DNA from: Photobacterium marinum
GTDB taxonomy: Bacteria; Pseudomonadota; Gammaproteobacteria; Enterobacterales; Vibrionaceae
NCBI RefSeq assembly: GCF_000331515.1
Contig: NZ_AMZO01000025.1
Location: forward strand, 1-64,000
DNA length: 64,000 nucleotides
Direction: 5' to 3'
The first letter of the stretch is position 1. Each line of letters begins with the position of its first letter. Positions 18,055 through 26,135 of the stretch are shown here, piece after piece. The notes under the pieces are model-generated. The model did no database searches, was not told where the DNA came from, and saw nothing but the letters and a program-made list of their open reading frames with translations. Both the position numbers and the translations under genes were made by a program.

Positions 18055-18405
18055 TTATGCGGCATGGATGCGCTTTACTGTCCTGCGCACCATCTTCTTG
18101 CGTTTGATGCGTCGTAACGCCTTGTGAAGACGCTCTTGGAGGTAGGTTTGGCATTTATGGCCTTTGTTGCCAGCGACCACGGCCTGAATGAACTTGGCCT
18201 TGGTGCCAAAAACATGAACTTCCACTTCTGCTCGGGTGATGGCAGTGTAGAGCCATCACCTGTCAATTAAGCCACTGTTGTCCAGTGCAACGATGACCAC
18301 AGGGAACTGTGAGCCTTGGGCTTTATGCAATGTGATGCTGTATGCCAACTGTAGCTCTGTAATTAGCTGTGGACTAAGTGGTATCAGCTCTTCTGCCTCA
18401 GGGGG
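18055..18405 (-). pseudogene. 3' remnant of a RecD-like helicase gene
   Basis: The frame encodes the C-terminal ~115 residues of a second RecD-type helicase, homologous to but clearly diverged from the intact gene at 28388-30703: LSPQLITELQLAYSITLHKAQGSQFP, LYTAITRAEVEVHVFGTKAKFIQ, then RRIKRKKMVRRTVKR. An in-frame TGA at about 18252-18254 stands where the intact copy has TCA (GLIDR-stop-WLYTA). Homology ends upstream at about 18405, inside the gene. About 35 bp past the stop also match (CTTAGCGTTCTCTCCG). This is the end of an older, related mobile element, not a recent duplication. Confidence 0.85.
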
Positions 18406-18548
18406 GCACACTTCCATAGCCACAAACAAGTTGTTCAATGGTGTGAAGCCTGTATCAATGGCACTGCTTCTGCTAAATCTAGTGATAAGGAAGCACAAGC
18501 TAAGTTAAAATGTAAAAGCTGAGCGTCCCACATGTACCACTTCATAGT

Positions 18549-18854
18549 TTAATTATCTTCAAGTTTTCTAATTAGCTCTTCCTTATCTTCCTCAGATAGT
18601 TTTTCAATCAAACAAGCCAACTTAGCTGAACTGTCCGAATCACAGAAAAAATACGAAAGAGGGACACCCAACTCGTCGGCAATACGACGAAGGGTTGCGA
18701 TATCTGGCATGTGTCTGCCTTTTTCGTAGTGGTTCATACGCCCACTCGCAGAGCTTGGATCCATACCCAAGCGAATCCCCAATTCTTTTTGGCTGATGCC
18801 GGATGCCTTACGAGCTTCTTTGAGTCGTGTTGGCAAAGGGCTTTCCGTATACAT
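18549..18854 (-). CDS. XRE-family repressor
   Basis: A 101-aa protein with an N-terminal Cro/CI-type HTH (residues about 8-66: LKEARKASGISQKELGIRLG, then SASGRMNHYEKGRHMPD and a third helix pair) followed by an acidic helical tail (LSEEDKEELIRKLEDN). It is a cytoplasmic DNA-binding regulator. It is divergent from the 18.9-20.9 kb operon, and two identical-arm palindromes lie between the two start codons, so it probably represses both directions. Confidence 0.88.
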   Translation of the reverse strand: MYTESPLPTRLKEARKASGISQKELGIRLGMDPSSASGRMNHYEKGRHMPDIATLRRIADELGVPLSYFFCDSDSSAKLACLIEKLSEEDKEELIRKLEDN

Positions 18855-18882
18855 GAAAACGTCATCATAAAAATCCTACATA

Positions 18883-18899
18883 ACTTAGATTTTCTAAGT
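18883..18899. promoter_or_regulatory. Operator A of the XRE locus
   Basis: ACTTAG-atttt-CTAAGT, with 6-bp perfect arms and a 5-bp spacer, extended by one base pair on each side (A/T). It lies 28 bp upstream of the repressor start. Confidence 0.75.
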
Positions 18900-18916
18900 T
18901 TTTATCATTCGGGTAT

Positions 18917-18933
18917 ACTTAGCAATCCTAAGT
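18917..18933. promoter_or_regulatory. Operator B of the XRE locus
   Basis: ACTTAG-caatc-CTAAGT has arms identical to operator A and is spaced 34 bp from it (about three helical turns). It overlaps a TATACT hexamer at 18914-18919 that could be the -10 box of the rightward operon. Confidence 0.75.
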
Positions 18934-18942
18934 TTTAGGTTT

Positions 18943-19557
18943 GTGAACTACGTAGCATACCTACTAATTCAGTTTTTAGAATCGAATACGCGAGTAAATG
19001 TAACTGTGGAAAAGCAAGTCTTTAAGATAAATGAAAAAATCTATGTGTTATTGAGTGAACTAGGGATGGATGAGTTCACTGTCCTTGAGCTAAGAGATGC
19101 TTACCTTAGCCATAATCCAGATCAGGTTTGCAAAATAGAAGCACGTAAATTCGTCTATCGGCAGATTACAAAATTGCAACAAAAAGGCCTGTTACAAAAA
19201 CAAGAAGGCAGCACAACACGTAATGCGACATATATAAAAACTGAATTATTCATAGAATCTACAATCATCCCGTTAAGTTCAGTCGGTGCGCAAACCATAC
19301 CCGATGAAGTCCATAAAGGCTCTGATGTTGGTACGGTCGTTTCGTTCCTGCAAGCAGAGCTGCAACAGTACCAGGTAGATTTATCATCAAGTATTGCTGA
19401 ATCAGAGGAATACCAACGCTTGCATGAAAAGCTACCTGACTTAAAACCTCAACTAGAAATCTACTTCATGCAAGCACGTGAGAGATGTTCAAGATTGCTT
19501 GGTCAAGTTACCGCGATCGAAACAATCCTTACTGACTACCAAAGGGGGCAAGGATGA
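18943..19557 (+). CDS. Winged-helix-like protein paired with a helicase
   Basis: A 204-aa protein starting at GTG. Residues about 25-105 look like a winged-helix fold (FTVLELRDAYLSHN, then FVYRQITKLQQKGLLQKQEGSTTRNATY, a typical recognition helix plus wing). The C-terminal half (about 125-200) is predicted coiled coil with many Glu, Gln and Leu. No family name is recognised. Its stop overlaps the helicase start by 4 bp (ATGA), so the two are translationally coupled and probably act together. Expression should be held down by the divergent XRE repressor. Confidence 0.72.
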   Translation: MNYVAYLLIQFLESNTRVNVTVEKQVFKINEKIYVLLSELGMDEFTVLELRDAYLSHNPDQVCKIEARKFVYRQITKLQQKGLLQKQEGSTTRNATYIKTELFIESTIIPLSSVGAQTIPDEVHKGSDVGTVVSFLQAELQQYQVDLSSSIAESEEYQRLHEKLPDLKPQLEIYFMQARERCSRLLGQVTAIETILTDYQRGQG

Positions 19558-20930
19558 AACTAAGGCTGTGGCAATCTACTTGCGTCAAGCAAGTTCTGCA
19601 AAAATATAATAATAACTCGAAGCACTTCATGTGCTTAGCGACGCCTGCTGCGGGTAAGACTACAATGGCAGCTGAAGTAGCTCTGCAGTTAGTTACACAA
19701 GATAAGATAGACTTCATCATATGTTTCTGTCCTACCAAAGAAGTAGAGCAGGGGATTCGCCGTACTTTTGAACGTCATTTAAACCGTAGTTTTAATGGTT
19801 CAATAGGAGCACTTGGTGGCGTTTACACATACCAAAGCTTATTAACTCTCACTCCAGAGTTTTGGCAAATATTACATGACTATCGTGTACTAGTGATTTT
19901 TGATGAGCTTCATCATTGTGCCGGTGATCGTCTTGCAAATGCCAATGCTTGGGGAGCCCAAATCCTGATTAATATCTGTGATTACGCAACGTACACATTG
20001 GGACTATCTGGAACGCCATGGCGTTCGGATCGATTACCTATAACACTAGGTCGGTACCTTGATAGTAAGCAAATTGATTGTGATTTCACTTATGGTTTGA
20101 AAGAGGCTGTTGCTGATGGTGTCTGCCGTCACCCAAAAATTGTACTAATCGATAATGACAAGATCACTGTTACATCAAAGAAAGAAGGGGCCCAGACATT
20201 TGGTAGCCTGACTGATGCTTTCTCTGATTCAAACTTAGCCTACAAATCGATTATTTTAGAAAAAGAAGCCATGAAGCATATCCTTTCTCAAGGTGTATCA
20301 AAGTTGTTCAAGTTACGACGCCAAAACCCTGATGCAGGTGGTTTAGTTGTAGCTTCTTCTATTGAACATGCCCTTGAGTTAGTGCAAATGCTTCAAAATG
20401 AATTTGGACAAAGTTCAGTAATGGTTTCTTATCAAGACTCGATGCCATCTGAGATCATTGATCGTTATAGAAAACAAAACACAGAGTGGATTGTAAGTGT
20501 AGGGATGGTTTCTGAAGGTACAGACATTCCTAGGCTTCAGGTGTGCTGTTATTTAAGCCACGTAAGAACTGAAATGTACTATCGACAAGTACTTGGCCGG
20601 ATTTTAAGGATCAACTCTTCTGTAAACCAAGAGGCATGGTTTTTCACTTTTGCCGAAGGCAACTTAGTGAAATATGCAAATAGAATTCAGCGTGACTTAC
20701 CTGATACGACTGTTATCTATGAACTAGAAAGTGAAGTAGCTAGATATAGCCATAGTGGCCGAAAAGAACACCCTCAGCCTAATAGTAGTGTCGAACTTTT
20801 GTTAAGCTTTGGTGGACGGACAAATGCCAAATTGCAAAATGATGTCGAATCAATTCAATTGCATACTTCGCCGAATTATCAACTGATTGGCCAGTATCGG
20901 CAGAAAGTGATATCACTTTTCAGAGCATAA
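19554..20930 (+). CDS. SF2 DEAD/DEAH-type helicase
   Basis: A 458-aa superfamily 2 helicase. Motif I is ATPAAGKTT near residue 30, motif II is IFDELHHC (DELH) near 118, motif III is LSGTPWRSD near 160, and the second RecA lobe carries VVASSIEHA, motif V VSEGTDIP and motif VI YYRQVLGRILR. This is the core of ResIII/UvrB-type nucleic-acid translocases with almost no accessory domain, so partner proteins probably supply specificity. It is coupled to the upstream winged-helix-like protein and regulated by an XRE repressor. A defence or element-maintenance role is possible but unproven. Confidence 0.85.
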   Translation: MKLRLWQSTCVKQVLQKYNNNSKHFMCLATPAAGKTTMAAEVALQLVTQDKIDFIICFCPTKEVEQGIRRTFERHLNRSFNGSIGALGGVYTYQSLLTLTPEFWQILHDYRVLVIFDELHHCAGDRLANANAWGAQILINICDYATYTLGLSGTPWRSDRLPITLGRYLDSKQIDCDFTYGLKEAVADGVCRHPKIVLIDNDKITVTSKKEGAQTFGSLTDAFSDSNLAYKSIILEKEAMKHILSQGVSKLFKLRRQNPDAGGLVVASSIEHALELVQMLQNEFGQSSVMVSYQDSMPSEIIDRYRKQNTEWIVSVGMVSEGTDIPRLQVCCYLSHVRTEMYYRQVLGRILRINSSVNQEAWFFTFAEGNLVKYANRIQRDLPDTTVIYELESEVARYSHSGRKEHPQPNSSVELLLSFGGRTNAKLQNDVESIQLHTSPNYQLIGQYRQKVISLFRA

Positions 20931-21135
20931 GCAAAGATATGGAAACTGCACTAATGGGTTAAGTGCATGTGAGAATTGACATGACATTTACGGTAGACAT
21001 AAGTGCGGGTTATAAGAGCGATATCAAACTATAGAACAGGTTGATGGCAAGGAAGCCTTCGCTAACGGCAATATTACTATGCTTATGCCGTAAACATTGA
21101 AGGAATATACTACAAAGCTTGAACTAGGAGATTAT

Positions 21136-21357
21136 ATGGCTATTGAATTTGATTTGTTGTTGCCTGAACTCAGTGAGTTCGAGATGGATAATGTTCCGTT
21201 TAAGGTAGTCGATCCATCAGAGCTTCCAGAGCGCACTCTCAAAGCGTTTGATGCTTACATGCGTGGATCTGCAGCACCACACCGCGTATACGTGTACAGT
21301 CATGATTACTCGCGCTTTTGCATGCTTGTCAGGCGGGGCGACATTATCATAATTTAA
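21136..21357 (+). CDS. Small acidic hypothetical protein
   Basis: A 73-aa acidic protein (MAIEFDLLLPELSEFEMDN) with a strand-rich C-terminus (HRVYVYSHDYSRFCMLVRRGD). No family is recognised. The ATG at 21136 is chosen because AGGAG stands 6 bp upstream; the open frame extends 13 codons further from a TTG. The 20931-21135 stretch before it holds no gene that I can see. Confidence 0.6.
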   Translation: MAIEFDLLLPELSEFEMDNVPFKVVDPSELPERTLKAFDAYMRGSAAPHRVYVYSHDYSRFCMLVRRGDIIII

Positions 21358-21360
21358 TCC

Positions 21361-21573
21361 TTGCACAGGTCACTCATTGAGTTGCTTCGTCAATATCGCC
21401 ACGAGCTCGAAGAACAATACGGCGCCCGCTTTAGTAATGATATCCGCCAGACCATCGACGCCATGCTACATTGCAAAACAGAAAAGCAAGGACTCTCCCA
21501 ATGGTATTGTGCACAATGCCACCATAATGACAGACTGGCCTTGTACTGGGGGCAAGGCTTAACATGCGATTGA
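21361..21573 (+). pseudogene. IS91-type transposase fragment
   Basis: A truncated transposase N-terminus of 70 codons: a helical region (SLIELLRQYRHELEEQYG) followed by the start of the zinc-binding domain (WYCAQCHHNDRLAL). In IS91/IS801-like transposases the next residues are CGHRxCPxCQ, but here the frame runs into unrelated sequence and stops. It is a remnant and is not expected to function. Confidence 0.65.
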
Positions 21574-21796
21574 TCGTGCGACGTGAAGTCGAATGGAACG
21601 TTGTTCATTGGACGGGAAAAGAATCGTGAGAGGACATTCCTCTTGGCAACCGCTTCGCTGGCTGCATTATCAGGTCACGTCTTAAAGGCAATGTGTCAGA
21701 ACGTGTATGAGCCACTGCCTATAGACTCGATATCGCGAATCAAGATACTGACGCTCACTAATTAAATAGTGCGTTTCGTTTTGCTCAGGATACTTT

Positions 21797-21932
21797 TCTA
21801 ATCTGTGACAATTGACGTCGTTTCGCAAAGAACCTCGATAAGCTTAATCCAGAAGGCACGTTGAGTGATATTGCTGCTCTCATAACGCTAGATGAGAGTT
21901 TGCCATTCTTGGGTTGTACGTCGTTTTGCCAT
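21797..21932 (-). pseudogene. IS66-type OrfA remnant
   Basis: On the minus strand, ATG at 21932 with an AAGGGGA ribosome binding site begins MAKRRTTQEWQTLI, then a TAG stop, then RYESSNITQRAF. This is the N-terminal pattern of the small IS66-family accessory protein, broken by a nonsense codon and then diverging. The rest of 21574-22020 shows no gene. Confidence 0.6.
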
Positions 21933-22020
21933 TTTAAGTCCCCTTTTTGGTTAGAGTTTTGATCTTATTCCTCGAATCGGGCGATTAGAATGTGGGGGTA
22001 TGACGTGCTTACATAGGTCT

Positions 22021-22045
22021 GATTGGACAAAAGAAAAGCTCTACC
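22021..22045. repeat. Left 25-bp direct repeat flanking the AAA ATPase gene
   Basis: A 25-bp sequence beginning GATTGGACAAAAG and ending GCTCTACC is repeated exactly at 24506-24530. The two copies bracket only the AAA ATPase gene. Each copy is followed by a matching hairpin arm (GGCAGAGCTT here, GGTAGAGCT there). Confidence 0.85.
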
Positions 22046-22062
22046 GATAAGGCAGAGCTTTT
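22036..22062 (-). terminator. Terminator of the AAA ATPase gene
   Basis: On the minus strand AAGCTCTGCC-ttatc-GGTAGAGCTT is followed by TTCTTTT, 13 bp past the ATPase stop. It overlaps the left 25-bp direct repeat. Confidence 0.7.
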
Positions 22063-22074
22063 TGAGGTGTTTTT

Positions 22075-24387
22075 TTAAATACCAGTAACGAATTGCAGCG
22101 TTTCTTGAGCGTATGATTGAACGGTTTGTAGATCTAAGCTTTGAATCTTAGTATCAAAACCGTCTGCGTGATGAAACGCCTTAGAAAATTCATTAATTTT
22201 AGTGATTTGGCTTATCTGATTGTGTGTATCGAAGAAGTGACTGCTTGGATCTGTCTCATCTCGAATCATCGTAATCATATTACCTAGCCAAACACCCTCG
22301 TTAAACTCTCTAGGGTATAAGAAGCGTAGGTGTGCTTCTAAAATAGGGCGAATAGAACGAGCTACTTCAACCTTTGATTCATCTTTTGCGTCAGCAACAA
22401 AATCATAGAGCTTGTTATATTCTTTGTGGTAAGAGTGAAGAACGTGAGAGTCATAGTCGCTTCTTTCTATCATTTGACTAGATATGTATTGAGAACTGTC
22501 AGCCTTAAGAGGATCTGATTTTTTATATGACACATCAATCTCAAAGCACTTGGTATGTTGAGATAATATCGAGTATTTCTGGATCTCAGATAAGAAGAAT
22601 GGATCGTGACTAAATACGATGGTTTGATAGCCGTTGTTAATCAGCTTTTCGATCTCAACGATAGTCGCGTCTTTGCGGTAATTATCTAAGGACGACATAG
22701 GATCGTCTAAAACAACGATGGAATTGTCGCTATTAGCCTTGGCAAACTTAGATAAGAAGAATGCTAGAGCGAGAGCAGATCTATCACCGAGACTCAGAAC
22801 GTGCTCAAAAATGTGTTTGTTATCGTCCACATTTTCAACTGAAAGTTCTTTGTCGATAAAGTTTATTACATACTTAAGACGAGTTGAACCGCCTTTACCT
22901 TTATTGTCCTTATCAAGCTCTTTGATTCGTATCATTGAGTGAAAGTTTTTCAATAGCAGGTTGATAGAATCTTTATGCTCTTTAATGCTATCTTCCTGAT
23001 CTTTATCAATTTCTTCTTTTAGCTCTTTGATTTTCTTAGTCTTGTCTTTTTTGTCATCAGACAGAGACTTGTGATTAACCAAATCGTCAACTACTTCTGT
23101 CTCGAAACGCTTCTTGGTTTCTTCAATGTTGTTGATCTTGGCTTGGAGAGCTTGAGTTGAACCAGTTGCTAGTTCATTCAAAAACTTAGTAACTTGCTCG
23201 TTAAATTCTTGCACTTCACTGTTGTATGCCGAGAAATCAAACCCATCGAAAATACTATCGAATAGTTGATTGAACTTGGTGAAATCAGTTTCTAACAATA
23301 AGTCTTTTTTCTTCTCTTTGATCAGGTTGACACACTCAAGTTCGATTGATGTTGATAAAGAATCAAGGTCTTTAAAGTCATATTGAGGATTGAAGCCTTT
23401 GATGCGATCTGACCAAGTTTTGATAATCTCACTATTGGATTTTACTAGAGCTTCTAAGTCTTCAATTTTACAACCAATGGCTCTTACATCTAATTCGAAC
23501 TGGTCACTATCAAGCTCGAACTTATCACTAGCGTTAGTGTATGAATCACTAATGAAGTCCTGATATAAACTAAAGATATTGGAGTTTGCAAGAGGTTGAG
23601 CGCAAAAAGGGCAATTGTCTGATTCGTTTACCAGTTGAGTGCCAGTTTCAAGCCACATAACATCACGCTCTTTAAGATTATTAGCAATGTGCAGCTCAAC
23701 TTTTTCTTGTGCTTCTTTTGAAAGACTCTCGATGTTCAGTGTGAAGACGCTTGTATCTAAATCTGGCTTAGTCAGAACCAAGGGAGAAAGCTTTTTACGG
23801 CTCTTGTAGTGTTCTACACTCTTCAAATCTTGGATTTGAGCATCAAGACTTGCAATCTCAGCATCAGCGTTAGGAGTAGCTTTTATACCACGGATTTTAG
23901 CAACTGTTTTGCTTGGAAATTTCGTAGTAAGTCGTGTATCAATTGGGCTTAACTGAACGTTGATAGCGTCAATTTCTGCTTTAAGCGTATCAATCTCTTG
24001 TTCCTTTAGTACTGATACTTTACCTAATGAAAACTCATAATAATTAGTGAGTTGACTACGATCTTTAGCATTAGGAATATAAAGGTTACTATCAATGAAC
24101 TCTTGATTGAATACTTGGAAATTGAACGGCGTTTGAAGCGAGTTTAGCGTTACGCTTGCACCGCCAACTCGAAGAGAGAGAGCTGGTACACCATCAGACT
24201 CTAGAGGCTTTAACGCTTCTATCGCTGCTTTGTCGTTTTCATTGATGAAATTAAAGATCTTACTTAACGTAGACTTACCAGAACCATTACGCCCGTAGAT
24301 CAGGTTTAGCTTATCAAACCCTTGAGATAAGGCTCGCTTGTGTTGCCATTGCTTGATGTTTTCAATCTTTATTATTCTTTCTAGCAT
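22075..24387 (-). CDS. RloC/PrrC-like AAA ATPase
   Basis: A 770-aa AAA_13-type ABC ATPase. Walker A is YGRNGSGKST near residue 33, long coiled coils on both sides hold a zinc-hook-like CPFC near 258, the signature is LSLGDRSALALAFFL near 537, Walker B is VVLDDPMSSLD near 562, and the H-loop is FSHDPFF near 597. After the ATPase a C-terminal domain carries RPILEAHLRF (R-x3-E) and a His about 37 residues on (SSHFF), which resembles the Arg-Glu-His triad of the anticodon nucleases PrrC and RloC. RloC-like enzymes sense DNA damage or phage and cut tRNA. Nuclease activity is inferred, not shown. The gene is monocistronic and bracketed by 25-bp direct repeats. Confidence 0.82.
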   Translation of the reverse strand: MLERIIKIENIKQWQHKRALSQGFDKLNLIYGRNGSGKSTLSKIFNFINENDKAAIEALKPLESDGVPALSLRVGGASVTLNSLQTPFNFQVFNQEFIDSNLYIPNAKDRSQLTNYYEFSLGKVSVLKEQEIDTLKAEIDAINVQLSPIDTRLTTKFPSKTVAKIRGIKATPNADAEIASLDAQIQDLKSVEHYKSRKKLSPLVLTKPDLDTSVFTLNIESLSKEAQEKVELHIANNLKERDVMWLETGTQLVNESDNCPFCAQPLANSNIFSLYQDFISDSYTNASDKFELDSDQFELDVRAIGCKIEDLEALVKSNSEIIKTWSDRIKGFNPQYDFKDLDSLSTSIELECVNLIKEKKKDLLLETDFTKFNQLFDSIFDGFDFSAYNSEVQEFNEQVTKFLNELATGSTQALQAKINNIEETKKRFETEVVDDLVNHKSLSDDKKDKTKKIKELKEEIDKDQEDSIKEHKDSINLLLKNFHSMIRIKELDKDNKGKGGSTRLKYVINFIDKELSVENVDDNKHIFEHVLSLGDRSALALAFFLSKFAKANSDNSIVVLDDPMSSLDNYRKDATIVEIEKLINNGYQTIVFSHDPFFLSEIQKYSILSQHTKCFEIDVSYKKSDPLKADSSQYISSQMIERSDYDSHVLHSYHKEYNKLYDFVADAKDESKVEVARSIRPILEAHLRFLYPREFNEGVWLGNMITMIRDETDPSSHFFDTHNQISQITKINEFSKAFHHADGFDTKIQSLDLQTVQSYAQETLQFVTGI

Positions 24388-24865
24388 TTCTAATTTTTTC
24401 AGTTAGTTGCGTTTAATTGCGCAAGGTAAATATGTGATTAATAGCATACTAGCATAGTTATGTTGTCTAGAACTGTATCTAGCTCAAAGAGCAGAGGATA
24501 GGAGCGATTGGACAAAAGAAAAGCTCTACCAAACTAGGTAGAGCTAAAAGTAAGGCGTTACAATATGAACACAAGAGAAACAGTAGTGAGTAGTGGGGTC
24601 AGGTCTTGCCTTTTGCCTATCGGAGTTTTCCATACTTGAGTTAATTTATCTTTTGCTAATTTAGCAAAGTCACTGACTCAGTTCTGTCCAGCTTCGTGCC
24701 AGCCTCTTCATCTGGCACGTGTTCATCTGGCACGATTGTGCCCCATTTTGATTTATCGCCAACAAACCCAGCATATTGGCTAGTTTGCATTTGACCAAAT
24801 TTTCTTAATCCATGTAATCTGTTTATTAAAATGATCTATCGCCAGAACAGGGGCTCAAAAAAACA
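24388..24865. other. Gene-free stretch with repeat fragments
   Basis: No gene is seen. It holds the right 25-bp repeat with a hairpin; a GTGGGGTCAGGTCTTG word at 24594-24609, of the type often found near the ends of IS200/REP-associated transposase units; and a tandem TTCATCTGGCACG pair near 24709-24735 with an inverted GTGCCAG. Confidence 0.45.
24506..24530. repeat. Right 25-bp direct repeat flanking the AAA ATPase gene
   Basis: Identical over 25 bp to 22021-22045. The hairpin it forms (GCTCTACC-aaacta-GGTAGAGC) reads as a leftward terminator, but no leftward gene ends here now. That suggests that a gene with the same tail was replaced, or that the ATPase unit inserted. Confidence 0.85.
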
Positions 24866-25987
24866 ATGTCTACTCAGAAGTTCAGTGCTTTCGAACGAGA
24901 AGCCTTGTGGTTAGCTCATAACAAGAAATGTGCTTATACACGGGAACCACTCGATATGAGTAGTTTTCACATTGATCACATCATTCCTGAAAGCCTTGCC
25001 AGTAACATTACTGAATTAAAGAAAGTAAAGTCGTTGCTAAAGCTGGATGAAAAATTCGACATTTATGGATACGAGAATTTATTACCCTGTCGTTCTGGTG
25101 CAAATCTTCAGAAAGGTGCCACTGTTTTCGACGAAGCACGCACTCAATTTTTCCTTGGCATTGCTGACAATAGGAAGGCTGAGGTTCTAAAAAACCTAGA
25201 AAAAATCAGTAAGCGTAACATTCGTGGAAAAGCTTTAGTACTGCTTCAACAATGCCTTGAGGGAGGTCAGTTATCGCCTTCTGAAGTAGCAAATATTCTT
25301 GATGAACATAAAGAGCAGCCAGATGAAATTTTCCATCTGATAGAAAGCCTGAAATTTTTTGACTCTGCTGAGATTCGAACTGTGTCAAAGGCTGATATTG
25401 ACGAACTCCTAGGCCGACAAGTACGCCTCGGACAAAACGATCATATTGTTGGTGTAACGTTAACTAAAGATAAGAATGAAACCCTACATGTAAAGACTTG
25501 TAAGGAATACCACGAAGCAATTGAGTCAGGATATTATGCTCTTACTAACTTTGACATCAAAATGTCCTCTTTCTTTGAGCACCAATATGGTCTGCTGAGT
25601 TCACTTAAAGCTGCAACAGTACCTGAACGTAGCTTTATAGACGATCCAAGATCAGGAGTTGTTGACATAGAGTTGATTCCGTTCTCTTTGTTCCCCTGGA
25701 TAGGAGATGCACCAGAGATAGAGGACACTTCTGCCACCTATCAAAGCAAAGTCGATGATGGCACGATAAGTATAAAGCGCATTAAACAAAATATGTTGTG
25801 TGTTGAGGAACATGAAGGAATGGGTCAACAACTTATCGAAGTTGCAAGAGCTGATTTTAACGGTGATGGCTTAGAAGAAATCCTGCTATTCGAATACTGC
25901 TATGCAACACACGGTACTTTAGGGTACGGGGGAATACGTATTTTAGGGCGTAACACTGTTGAGGGTTTATTCGAAATTATCCAATAA
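24866..25987 (+). CDS. HNH endonuclease-like protein
   Basis: A 373-aa protein with an N-terminal HNH nuclease motif: CAYTREPL near residue 23, HIDHIIPE near 35 and NLLPCRSGANLQKG near 71. That is the C-x-HxDH-N layout seen in restriction and defence HNH domains. The remaining ~250 residues are not recognised; near the C-terminus is an EF-hand-like DFNGDGLEE loop that could bind calcium. It lies 148 bp before the DUF4365-TPR gene on the same strand, so the two may form a unit. An antiphage role is plausible, given the cargo context, but inferred. Confidence 0.75.
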   Translation: MSTQKFSAFEREALWLAHNKKCAYTREPLDMSSFHIDHIIPESLASNITELKKVKSLLKLDEKFDIYGYENLLPCRSGANLQKGATVFDEARTQFFLGIADNRKAEVLKNLEKISKRNIRGKALVLLQQCLEGGQLSPSEVANILDEHKEQPDEIFHLIESLKFFDSAEIRTVSKADIDELLGRQVRLGQNDHIVGVTLTKDKNETLHVKTCKEYHEAIESGYYALTNFDIKMSSFFEHQYGLLSSLKAATVPERSFIDDPRSGVVDIELIPFSLFPWIGDAPEIEDTSATYQSKVDDGTISIKRIKQNMLCVEEHEGMGQQLIEVARADFNGDGLEEILLFEYCYATHGTLGYGGIRILGRNTVEGLFEIIQ

Positions 25988-26135
25988 ACCTAGTGTGCCA
26001 TATGCCTTTATCTGAAAGATTTGCATACTGTCGAAAACCAAAGAACAATACATAACCTTTTGGTTATTATGACTATTTTTTGGTGCTATAGAGCAAATCT
26101 CTGCCTCGGTTCAGATATAATTCATGGAGCAACCA

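Noticed and set aside
18256..18498. 80-codon frame as a separate gene
   Set aside because: It is the front part of the helicase remnant read into unrelated upstream sequence; the nonsense codon at about 18252 ends it.
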